A stretch of DNA of 26,262 nucleotides from Beroe ovata. Taxonomy: Eukaryota > Ctenophora > Nuda > Beroida > Beroidae. The stretch covers positions 109,834 through 136,095 of the forward strand of contig CAMPET010000199.1 in the NCBI GenBank assembly GCA_946803715.1, in the 5' to 3' direction. A program made the position numbers and the translations under genes. Position 1 is the stretch's first letter, and each line of letters starts with the position of its first letter. This document shows, piece by piece, positions 9,200 to 18,453 of the stretch. The notes beneath the pieces are model-generated. The model saw nothing but the letters and a program-made list of their open reading frames with translations. It did not search any database and had not been told where the DNA came from.

Positions 9200-11636
9200 T
9201 CAGTTGATAATCTTGTAGCCGCCCGTTTGAGAGAGGTTCAGGTTTCTCTTAGCCAGGGCACACTGAAAATGAAGTTAGAAATATTGTTGTCTGTACAGCT
9301 ACTTATATAATATGGGAGAGGCAGAAAAACGATCAATTCTACACATTTGTATCGGCGTACGCTCGTGTGCTAAATGTCTGCAGATGGTCTTCACGCTACA
9401 TCATTCGACAAAAAACTAGCAATTCAAATGCGCGCGCTCTTTTTTAGCGCGCGTCACGGAGTTTCAACTTGAACGCATGTAATAATTTCAACAACTCACC
9501 GCATTTGCGTAGTGTCCTTTCTCTCCACACTGCAACATAGCAAACATTAAACAGATTCAAATCATGGCAGAAGTATTCTGACTCAAAGATAAGCTATCGG
9601 CACAGTCTCGATATTCATGAGTTGTGCCATGGTGGCTTGACTGGTTACTTGTTGTCACATTGTTTCTGGCACATTCGCATGAGAATGCTCTGTCGATAAA
9701 GGGTAGCATTCCTTGTTACAGTGCGGCAATTCAACCAACCTTGAAACATGTTACTTCACGAAGTGGCTTCGCAACATACGTGGAGTTGTTCACTGGAACT
9801 AGCGTATTGTCGAATGGTGTACTGTTCTCGCCGCTCATCATCGGTTTTCTGTCCGCCAAATCTGGTCAAAGGGTACACAGGTAAAATTTACATGGAATAA
9901 GGTAACGAAGAGTAAGAATTCCGTGGATCTGTTCTTTTTTCGGTCACAATTATCTCAAACACTTTTGTTTGCTTTCCAATATAGTAGCCGATGTCCGCGG
10001 ACTACCTCACTAATACGTGATTTTTGGCGTTTCAAACACTTACTGATATTGGGGTTTATGGCAGGGTTGCTAGCGTGGTTGTTAGGGTGGTTGGGTAGGA
10101 TGTTCCGCAGTGGACAGTGTGTGATCACGTGACCAGGCTCGTTACAACTGTACAGGAGTACATGTGGTCACAATCAACCTCTCAATACATCAAATCCTCT
10201 TAGCAATAAAACTCAACTTTCATAGTTCAATTTCTACACTTTTCGTGCTTTCCCCAAAAGACCCCTCTTTTCCACCCCAAATTATACATTATACATTATA
10301 ATTAAGAGATTTACACACTTACTGGTGACACTTGACTCTACTTGCACTACCATTGTTCTGCTCAAGTCGTGGCAGTTCAAAGCGGGGATGCATGGATTTG
10401 CACTTGGGACCGAGAGGGCAGAATCCGGACATGTAGTTTGTGCACATGACACGCCGAATATGTCGGTTCCGGCATGTTGGACCGTGTTTACAGAAACCAC
10501 GGTCATACCACGGACAGTCCCGGAGCTGAGGGATGAATGTGAGAATAGAGAAAGTGGGATGATGAGACATTTCGAGAAAATCTCTCTTTCGGCCCAATGA
10601 TCAATGATCATGACACAGCTCTGAGAAATTTAAAAAATGTCATTGCGTTATTTACGATAGTCTCGGGTATAGATGATCTGTAAATTTACGGTAATGATAA
10701 GAACATATTTCTTCAGTTATTGATAACATTCAAACGTGACCTACTGGAAGTACTAGCATTATTATCCTCCTATCATATTACTGTGAATTCTGGGGGAATC
10801 AGACTTCGAACATGTGCATTCACGAATTTCTGATGGTCATATTAAAACTTAATCTAGAAAAGTTAAACATAACTCCACGTTTATACTCGTCAAACTAAGA
10901 AACGGGTATTCACTAATCGCATTACTGAGCTACGCTTTTAAGGGCTGGTAGATTAACTTAATATTCAGATGGTTTCGCTTCGAACAATCATGGTTCAAAA
11001 ACTAGTTCATCCAAACGCTGAGTTCTCCTTCTACCCACCTTGGAGTTGGGGTCAATATGGAGGTACTGGCAATCCTTGTTACTACACTCTCCGTACTTGC
11101 TGAAGAAGTAGCACTCCGGCATTTTCGTCATATCGTACTCGTGCAGATACTCGCAGTCGTCACCCTAGCAACGCACACGTGATATGGATCATAACACGTG
11201 ATAAACACCGCTTGTCACGTGACATGGTGACAGTTTGTACCGAAATTTAGAAAAACCTTTTTACAGAGACCACGGAGCCAATGTTTGCAGACGACAGTTT
11301 TAGGTCCACTAGTGTGCCGAAAAGGGCAGCTTAGGTCCCGGTAGCAAATACCACGTTGGAAGAACTTGCAGATTGACGCACTGGACTCTGGAGGAAAGGA
11401 ATGGGTGGGATAATCATCATGGAACTGATTCATAACTTTTCCTAGATTACGATGGTGAATCTTCAATTTTATTCGTGACAGAGAAGGTATTTGTACATCT
11501 CTGTCCGTTTGAAATCTCTCCCATTTAACTTACTGTCCATCTTGGGGAAGGGTAGCGGTTGTATGCCACGCTGTTCGTCCAGCGCTACTTCTATCTCAAA
11601 CTCTATCTCGTCCACAGAGCTTATCTGTCCCAACAT
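9200..11636 (-). CDS. CPSF4: CPSF4 (CPSF30), cleavage and polyadenylation factor zinc-finger subunit
   Basis: This nuclear pre-mRNA 3'-processing subunit recognises the AAUAAA signal. Six exons on the minus strand: 11534-11636, 11257-11387, 11039-11164, 10323-10525, 9500-9529 and 9200-9262. The N-terminus carries the family sequence EIEFEIEVAL and PLPFPKMDKS. Five CCCH fingers follow, recognisable by CPFRHTSGPKTVVCKHWLRG, HEYDMTKMPEC, DCPWYDRGFCKHGP and FCPLGPKC. A CCHC knuckle (C-H-Q-C, G-E-K-G-H-Y-A-N-A-C) is split over exons 4, 5 and 6. Length is about 218 residues against about 269 in human; the linker before the knuckle is short. Oddities: exon 4 is one base short of joining exon 5 in frame, exon 5 is only 30 nt, and the C-terminal 19 residues after the knuckle do not match the vertebrate tail I recall. 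The ATG at 11636 lies 8 nt after an ATATATAG acceptor-like site. Confidence 0.95.
9431..9453. repeat. GCGCGC hairpin in CPSF4 intron 5
   Basis: CGCGCGCT and AGCGCGCG form 8-bp perfect arms around a T-rich 7-nt loop, in otherwise AT-rich intron. It resembles the GCGCGC-rich modules of the foldback element at 24521-25410 and may be a fragment of that family. Confidence 0.5.
9530..10322. other. CPSF4 intron 4, no nested gene seen
   Basis: This 793-bp intron contains open frames on the plus strand (9624-9884, 9923-10132) but these lack splice partners, motifs or recognisable domains, and I treat them as chance. Confidence 0.5.
11176..11221. promoter_or_regulatory. Cluster of three CACGTG E-boxes in CPSF4 intron 2
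   Basis: CACGTG occurs at 11176-11181, 11195-11200 and 11216-11221, spaced 19 and 21 bp, all within a 92-bp intron. The last is the 8-bp palindrome TCACGTGA... extended to GTCACGTGAC, as also seen near 5353 and 10124. CACGTG is the site of bHLH-zip factors such as USF and MITF/TFE. Binding is inferred. Confidence 0.35.
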
Positions 11637-11859
11637 AGTGATAGCTATATATGAGAACGGGGGTGGTAATTGAGTTCAATGATTTTTAAGCGTTCATAAG
11701 ACACTGATTTTAGGGAAATAAAAATTCAATAATAAATGAGGGTAGCGTAAAGTAATACTCCAATTGATAGGACTTGTAACTCAGTATGAAAAATGAAGTG
11801 AGCACCACCTATTTCACTGTACTCAGACACCAATAATTTACCATAAAGTCTCAGCAGTT

Positions 11860-12451
11860 TTACAAATTATCGAGATTTACCACCCGGACGACTTTATGCC
11901 GCGGTTTAGCGGGACCTAACGACCCGGCGGTATCTACAGTCCGTAACACATTCCGTAAGTTTATATTCGGAGTTGTGAACTCCCGAGTATCAATCAGTTC
12001 GAGGAGACGTGATATGGCTGGTATATCGAGAATTAGAGTGTCGTAGAGAAGTGCTGACCAGACATCGAGTCCTTCAACCTCCCTCATTTCACAACCTGCG
12101 TTATGATAGTATGTCAGTTCAACAGAGTTGAAACTCGATTACCTGACTAGCAAATTTCAACAGAGCTCGAATGCTGGAATAAAAACTCGATCTCTCACAA
12201 CACAAGTTTTCAGACCACGTGACTATTTGCTACACCCTCCAACCTGTGGTATTGCAGGCAGTTTTCCACATGCGTTGAGTCCCTGGTTTTCGCACGGGAA
12301 ATGGCTCTTCCCTTGTCCAGGAATCAGACTTGAAGTGCGGCGTGATCTCATTACCTGTGGGGGGGTTAAATACGGTAAAAGATAAGAAGATAGAGAGACG
12401 ATTCCACTTCATTGAGTTGGAGTATTGAGGTGTTTTGTAGTGCAGTCGCAT
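11860..12451 (-). CDS. Unrecognised two-exon gene
   Basis: Two exons join in phase 1: 12244-12451 and 11860-12095, giving about 147 residues and a TAA stop. Candidate starts are ATG at 12451 or, 13 codons later, a Met (MKWNRLSIFLSFTVF) whose hydrophobic run could be a signal peptide or simply intron sequence: a CCCCCCCACAG acceptor directly precedes the NEITPHFKSDSW block, so an upstream exon could replace this N-terminus. Exon 2 looks most convincing as protein: an amphipathic stretch with DVWSALLYDTLILDI and SRLLELIDTREFT, then basic PAKPRHKVVRVV. The exon-1 donor is GTTGGA, which is weak. No family recognised. Its last exon lies 224 bp upstream of the CPSF4 start, on the same strand. Confidence 0.5.
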
Positions 12452-12540
12452 GAGAGATCAAAAGTTCGGAATTTCTGAAAACGCACAGATCATACGATAA
12501 ATGAAACAGCTTTTTGTTAGGGCTACATTTCCATTTTTAC

Positions 12541-12711
12541 AAAATTATCTTAGTCACGCCAGAGTGTAGACACCAGTATCCTGTGACGAGATACCAGGAA
12601 ATATATGATCTGATACACCTAGGTCACCCTGGCATAGCTAGTGGTGTGACAATACGAAAATCGTGTTTTAATTGCGTTTTCAAGGAGCTTTCAAACACCT
12701 GTTCTGTATAA
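12541..12711 (+). pseudogene. Possible fragment of an integrase-type zinc-binding segment
   Basis: A plus frame opens after TTATCTTAG at 12552 and reads RYQEIYDLIHLGHPGI followed by TIRKSCFNCV, ending at a stop at 12709. The spacing of H-x3-H and the two later cysteines, and the phrase IHxGHPG...IR, recall the H2C2 zinc-binding module ahead of retroviral-type integrase cores found in Gypsy-like elements and domesticated integrases. No catalytic core follows. The stretch is short and could be chance. Confidence 0.25.
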
Positions 12712-12958
12712 ATTAACTAAGTTACCACAGACTGCCCGCATACAGTAGTATGGGTCCTACTCTAACAGTATTCTCAGTCGCTAAGTCAGATCAAAGATTG
12801 ACGTTTTGTTGTTCCCAGTATAATCAAACAAGATGAATGTCTACGGGAGAAATTATACGTAAGTCTTATTGTTAATTTGGATATTTATCGTCACAGTTTC
12901 CATTATGATCAATACCATCGGTTTGCGGAACTGATTCGCTTCTGCACAGATTGGATTG

Positions 12959-13879
12959 ATGAAAGAAGATTATCACCTCAGGTACGACTATCCAGTATAC
13001 AAGACGGCCGATATCCCGTACCGACACACACTGGTGAACGATACGCCCGTCCCAGGCATTATAAACCCTGAAACAGTCAAAGAATTGGCAGATTTCCAAT
13101 TCCAGGACGGGGATATAGTGGTGGCTAGCTACCAGAAAGCAGGGTCTATCATCCTACGAGTTATGGTTCAGATGTTGCTGGGTCTGCCCGTGATGGAGGA
13201 TGCATTTCATTGGCTGGAGATAGACGGGCCGGTTGTGCGTGACCACTCACGCGTGAGTGGTCACAGACTCCTCAGGACCCACCTGCCGCCAGAGTGGCTC
13301 CCGCTCGACACAGAAAAACACGTGACATTCCTCTTCGTCTATCCGTCCAACCCGGAGTTTGCCCTCTCACTCTTCTCTCATTTCCACACGTCCGGTGCTA
13401 TTGGTTACACAGGGGATTGGGATGACTTTTTCCGTCTTTGGAAATCGGGTAAGGTGTTCTATGGGTCTTTCTATCGTCACACACAGAGTTGGAGAACCAA
13501 GTTGAGCACGATGAGGAGTGCTGTCTGCTGGGGACAGAGCAACGCAAAGATTGATGAGAGAGTTATAGATGCAGCAGCAACCAAAATCCTAAAATCACCC
13601 TTTCACCAAGGTCAGTCATACTGCCGTAGCCATGACAACCACATTGCGACGACCCCTGATGTCATCACAACGTCGTCATGTGATGCCATTGAAACGATGT
13701 CATTGGTGAGGGAGGTTAGCGAGTATTTGGCAGCTAATAACCCGCTAACAAAATGGAAATCTGAGCTAGAGATACGTATGTTGGAGGGGGGATTGGAGGC
13801 GCTGTCTCTAAACCATAGGAAGTTTCTGATAGACGAAGGAAAATCTCACAAGATTGAAGAGGAAGTCTTCATCAACTAA
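12959..13879 (+). CDS. Cytosolic-type sulfotransferase-like protein, degenerate cofactor sites
   Basis: A single uninterrupted exon of 306 residues, close to the 285-300 of cytosolic SULTs, which transfer sulfate from PAPS to small acceptors. The fold is recognisable: an N-terminal DYPVYK...PETVKELADF stretch, the 5'-phosphosulfate loop as SYQKAGS (Lys60 kept; the family has YPKSGTTW), RTHLPPEWLP with the catalytic-position His108, and KVFYGSFYRHTQSW matching the conserved GSWYxHVxxW block. The 3'-phosphate-binding RNPKD is SNPEF, so its Arg is lost, and the C-terminal RKGxxGDWKN signature is absent; the last 120 residues diverge. Activity is therefore doubtful; it could be a pseudoenzyme. 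The ATG at 12959 lies 9 nt after CTTCTGCACAG; the same frame is closed just upstream (TGA at 12932). A small ATG exon with a GTAAGT donor at 12832-12853 is in another frame. Confidence 0.8.
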   Translation: MKEDYHLRYDYPVYKTADIPYRHTLVNDTPVPGIINPETVKELADFQFQDGDIVVASYQKAGSIILRVMVQMLLGLPVMEDAFHWLEIDGPVVRDHSRVSGHRLLRTHLPPEWLPLDTEKHVTFLFVYPSNPEFALSLFSHFHTSGAIGYTGDWDDFFRLWKSGKVFYGSFYRHTQSWRTKLSTMRSAVCWGQSNAKIDERVIDAAATKILKSPFHQGQSYCRSHDNHIATTPDVITTSSCDAIETMSLVREVSEYLAANNPLTKWKSELEIRMLEGGLEALSLNHRKFLIDEGKSHKIEEEVFIN

Positions 13880-13985
13880 TCACGATATAGTAGAGTTTGA
13901 GTTGAGAGTCGAATTTCTTGATTAAGAACATTGGAACTTGATAATATGTACAAAATGATTGAAGGAGAGAAATTCAATCTAATGA

Positions 13986-15731
13986 TCAATTACCTGTGAT
14001 CATTAGTGCCGAAGAGATTCCCTTCGCATCTAACATCCCTCTGAATTCTTCAGGTTCAATATACCTGCGTGTACGAAATTAGAAATGCTATAATTCTAGA
14101 AGTGACACCCCCATACACTGAAGTGCAATATAGTCGATAATTACCTGTCATTCGATGACAATTCCTCCACGACGTGTAGCTTATTGTAACGATACTTCAA
14201 GGAGAGCAGATGCCGAACTCCAATTTCTCGTAACTTTTTGGGGACGTTACCTGAAAAGTGTCCGATTGGAGATGAATAGATAGAAAATAGAAGAAGATGA
14301 TTCAGGCTGCAAAAGTACAAGACGTGTATTTTGTAAGATAGATAACGCATTTAGGTATTAATTAAACAATTACATAAGTAATTATGAAATGACTCATATC
14401 AATAAATGGATCACTGAATAGCACCTTGATAGTGAGGAACTGGCATGTGTGACGTGGATCCGTATTTGAACTCTGTTGGTTTAGTGTGGGGGCTGGTGTT
14501 CCATGCTAGACCTTGCTTCAACCATGGTTTTAGATACGGTCTATCTCGGTATAGCGGGTCTTTGAACCGGTCAAAGTTGATCTGAGGAGTGAAAAAGTCG
14601 GGTCAATTCTAATAGTCAAAGGTCAATTGGCATTGTTACGAAAATATTGTTAACAAGAATCGAATTATTGATTCGTAGGCCCGGTCGAAATCATTGTGTT
14701 GAGTATTATTAATATCTCAGCGAAGACGATCTCAATCTGAAGATTTGCTACTCACAAAGTTATTCTCCTCGGACCCATAGGGCTCATCCTGCAGCTTGTA
14801 TTTCAGCTGTCGGAGCACTATCGGTGTCAGAATGTCTATTCGTGGAGGAATACCAAATATTGCTGGTTCCAATCGAACAATCCCGTGACGGTCCCCGCTC
14901 AAGCTGTGAACCCAACACTCGCAACTTCCAAACTTTTCTTCCAATCTGGTGAAAGTTTGGTTCCAAAGTTGATGGTTGGAATTACTCAATACTCATTAGT
15001 GGAATGAGAGACATGAGTGAATGAGTGAATGAGTGAATGAGAGACATGAGTGAAGAAGTGACATGAGTGAAGGAGAGTCATGAGTGAATTAGAGACATAA
15101 GTGAATGAGAGACATGGGTGAAGGAGAGATATGAGTGAGTGAGAGACATGAGTGACTGAGAGAAATGAGTGCGTGAAAGACATGTCGAGTGACTGAGTGA
15201 GATTGTTAGTTGTTACCTTGGTAACCGTTCTTCCTCATCCTCAAAAGGAGCAGTTATCTCTTGATCCTCATTGCTGACATTCCAACGGGCTCCTGATCGA
15301 GAGTAGTCAGTAGTGAGCATCCAATTCAGGAGACACTTCAAAACTCATTGTCCACAGACACCGAGGAGATTTAATTAACACTTTTTGTGATATTTCTCAG
15401 CGTTTGCTCCAAAATTTGATCTCTACGGAGTCTCTAGAGATCAACTTTATGAAACAATATTTGAGAACAATTAACACTCAATAGAATACGTTAGTATAAT
15501 CATTTGAGTAACCCAGCCCGATGCCAAAACATTCCAAAAAGGATGGCTCCAAACAACAACAACAACAACTATCATCATTTGAGTAGTCCATACCAACCTA
15601 CCTGAAGTTGTGATGTGCCGTGTTGTAGATGGTGGATGTGACTGGTCCCTGATCCTGCCTCCATTAGCTCGTGCTGTGGTCAGTAGATCCAGAGCTCTGC
15701 ACAATAATATGCATTTTCTCCTGCCGATCAT
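13986..15731 (-). CDS. MRPL4: Mitochondrial ribosomal protein uL4m
   Basis: Component of the mitochondrial large ribosomal subunit. Six exons in phase: 15602-15731, 15217-15292, 14756-14945, 14425-14581, 14145-14250 and 13994-14064. Exon 1 is Arg-rich without acidic residues near its start (MIGRRKCILLCRALDLL), as expected of a mitochondrial targeting peptide. Exon 3 carries the family hallmark AIFGIPPRIDILTPIVLRQ then KYK. Exon 4 aligns with the basic loop region (KPWLKQGLAWNTSP). Exon 5 has NVPKKLREIGVRHLLSLKY and KLHVVEEL, matching the LPxKVRxLGL and LxVVxxL segments. The model reaches 243 residues; human is about 311. Exon 6 ends at a good GTAATT donor, but no further exon is found before the convergent sulfotransferase; reading through gives only two more residues and a stop at 13986-13988. 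The ATG follows TACTATTTCATAG by 8 nt. Confidence 0.9.
15000..15205. repeat. Minisatellite in MRPL4 intron 2
   Basis: About ten degenerate copies of a roughly 20-bp unit built on GAGAGACATGAGTGAATGA, with shorter GAATGAGT sub-repeats. On the minus strand it supplies CT-rich sequence upstream of the exon-3 acceptor. The 65-codon minus frame through it is a product of the repeat. Confidence 0.92.
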
Positions 15732-16100
15732 GGTTGCTGCTATGAAATAGTAAGACAGATTAGAAACTAAAATCAACAATTCGATCGTAGCAAAATATAT
15801 GAATCTGATCAGAGATGCGTTTATCGGTTTCTCTGATGATATGTACTAGAAGAGTCTTCTTCAATGAAACTTTAATAATATCATCAATTATTTAACAGCA
15901 TTCTGTTGTTTTCGAACAAACTTTCGAACTAAATAAAAGTGACTCTGCCCCCAATCTGGTTACAATTCCAGTGGTGACTTGTTAACACCGAATGTTATAA
16001 TTTCTTGATATATTGAAAAGCGTCAAAAATCAAAAGCTACAGTTTCTCTGTTATTGTCATTCCAAACTTGATAATATAATGTACCACCATTTTCAGATTG
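15732..16100. other. Intergenic gap between IWS1 and MRPL4
   Basis: These 369 bp separate two minus-strand genes in the same orientation and must hold the IWS1 3' UTR and any MRPL4 promoter. No clear AATAAA is seen on the minus strand. Confidence 0.4.
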
Positions 16101-18050
16101 CTACAGTGGCATCTTATTGCCAGTCAGACATACTGATGAAGTCCTCAGATTCCTTGGGTTATTCAACTTCTTTTTCGTTGCCATTTGTTTGTTCAACTTA
16201 TCAATTTTCGGAGCAACTTTAACGGGGCGCTTTACGACGTCATCATCGATTTTGGATCGTGGTCTGATCACATAGTCCGTGTTGGAAGGTTTGGGAACCC
16301 GAGCTCTCATGACAAAGTTTTTGTCCCCTGGTTTATCTCCCTCCGGCTTCACATCATCCTCAGTTTTCCTCCTCCTCTTCCTGTTTTTGACCATGTGTCG
16401 CAAGTCTGCGTCCACCCTCTCCTCCCTCGACATAGCGCTATAGTCACTGTCCAGACCAAAAATAGGCCTGGCCCACTGGTGGATCAACTTCCTCGATATT
16501 TCCCGATTACTGAACTTCTCCTTGGGGTTCTTGTACAGCCCCATTATGACCCGGCCAAGCTTGCTTGCCTTCAACATGTCGGTGTTAATCTGGGGGTACT
16601 CCTGCAGAATTTTCAGTATTTCTGTCCTGATAGTCACGTGAGGGAGGCTGTTATCGGGCAGGGGTGACAACCAGTCCGCCAGAACGGGCAGAATGCCGCA
16701 GTCGATAAACGAGTTTTGGAGGTCGTGTTTCTTGAGTTGCTGGATGACCAGTTTCAGGAGACCCAATTTATTCACAGCTGCTTGTCCAGCTTGATTCAAC
16801 CTCTGAAATAGGTCAGGATGAAAGAATGGATCCAGGTGATGCAGCACAATTCATCCATGAAATCAAACCCACAACACGCGGATTCAAGCTCATTGTTCCC
16901 TACCCTGTCCTCTTCAGCGGCTTCCTTCATCTGTGAAATCATATAGATGATCCGATCATCAGCCGAGTTGATGATGTCAGTAACATCCTTCTTCCGTCGT
17001 GACATATACCTCTTCCGCTCCTCCTTTTTCTTCTCCATCATGAGGTCGAAGTCACTGACGAACACGTTGTCGTTCCCCTTCAGCATTTCCAACTCTTCGT
17101 CTGGGGAAAGATATCATGGGGTTGAGATGGAAACTGGGAGAGGGTAAACAGAAAAGGGGGTTAAGACATTTAAGACGTGAGGTCTGGATGAATTTGCAAA
17201 CCTCCTCGGGGACAAAGAGTTTATCAGGTTTCTACCTGTATCTATATCGTCATCGTCCTTTTTCTGTCCCTCCGCTCCGTCCCCCTGCTGTGTGGACGTC
17301 TCTCCCTGTCCGACGGTATCTGCCACACTGCTCTCCACCACACCCTCTTCGTCATCATCCCTTTCCTTCTTATCATCCTGTGGTTCTTCTTCATCCTCAG
17401 AATCACCGAAAATGTCGTTTATCAGCCCTGAAATAGGTCAATTTCGTCAAGAAAACGCTCATTTAAGTCGGAATCATCGCACCTCATAGCAAGCAGTTTG
17501 AAACACACCATTATCACCCTCCCTTGTACCTGATCGCTGAGCTTGACCATGATTTGCTTCTTCTGTGTCACTCAAGTTATCGGGAAGGTCATAGAAATCT
17601 GTTTCTCTAGCTGGTGTCTTCTCGGATCGTGGTGTCTTTTCAGGGTTACTACTCGACGGTCCTTCCTCCCCATCATCTGAGAGTAGATATATTATGTGAG
17701 AAGAATTTTAGAATTCATAATTTATAGATTCTTAATAACTTCTTTTTACTGGAAAAAATGAACCCATTCAATGTATAACACATGTTGTACAGAAAGATCT
17801 TTAATAATGATCTGAATGATGAACACTCACCCTTATTAAGGTCACCTTCATCATCGAATGTAGGAAGTTTGATGGGGGAGGGGGGTTGATAGTCCCCATA
17901 ACTCTTATCCACGGGGGGTGAACCCCCACCCACCCCAAAATCAGTGTCCCGCTGATTTAGCTCGGGTGTGGTGGGTCTCTCATCGTCCGGTGCGAATTCG
18001 GGCGTGTGCGAGTGGAGGAGGGGAGACGATACCTCTTCTGGACTGTCCAT
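16101..18050 (-). CDS. IWS1: IWS1 (Spn1) transcription elongation factor
   Basis: Nuclear elongation factor that partners SPT6 on elongating RNA polymerase II. Five exons in phase: 17831-18050, 17530-17676, 17236-17427, 16904-17100 and 16101-16802, totalling 485 residues (human about 820, the difference lying in the disordered N-terminus). The N-terminal half is acidic and Ser/Pro-rich, with TP and SP sites. NDIFGDSEDEEE matches the conserved ADIFGESGDEE motif. VSDFDLMMEKKKEER and QMKEAAEEDR lead into the TFIIS N-terminal-type helical domain: FIDCGILPVLADWLSPLPDN, IRTEILKILQEYP, LGRVIMGLYKNPKE, and QWARPIFGLDS then MSREER. The C-terminus keeps RARVPKPSNTDYVIRPRS and the terminal GNKMPL of the family. 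Only one nt separates an ATTTCTAG acceptor-like site from the ATG. Confidence 0.97.
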
Positions 18051-18453
18051 GCTAGAAATTGTATGGGGTTTGGGTGTTTGGGGGCAGCCTTTGAAAGTAT
18101 AAAGAAGAGTATGGGAGATAATCAAGTTTTATAGATGGGGTTGGATTGCGATTACACGCTTTCATGCATATAACAACACATTCAATGAGGATGAAACAGA
18201 GATCCGATAAAGATTTACTAATGGATGCACATTGCACATTTCCCGAAATATCGATTAAAAACAATACAAATACCAATTATCTCAAAATAATTGGATTTCA
18301 TTAATATTACGATAAAAACTAAATCACATAGGTTCACATTACAGTTAACACACAACACATTCACAAAATAAGCACATAATTCATCATCAAACTTTAGCCA
18401 TGCATCTTAGTCGTTACTCTCATTCTTCAAAAATCCACAAATTAACTATATCA

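Noticed and set aside
12832-12980. Upstream coding exons for the sulfotransferase (ATG at 12832 with GTAAGT donor, acceptor before 12890)
   Set aside because: They join to each other in frame but lead into the wrong frame at the sulfotransferase, which already has a normal-length N-terminus from 12959.
13872-13957. A final MRPL4 exon after a TATTATCAAG acceptor
   Set aside because: It keeps frame for 21 residues but does not resemble the uL4m C-terminus, and it overlaps the sulfotransferase stop.
14986-15183. 65-codon minus frame rich in Ser, His and Thr
   Set aside because: It is a translation of the GAGTGA minisatellite in MRPL4 intron 2.
16185-16667. 160-codon plus frame
   Set aside because: It is exactly antisense to the well-supported IWS1 C-terminal exon.
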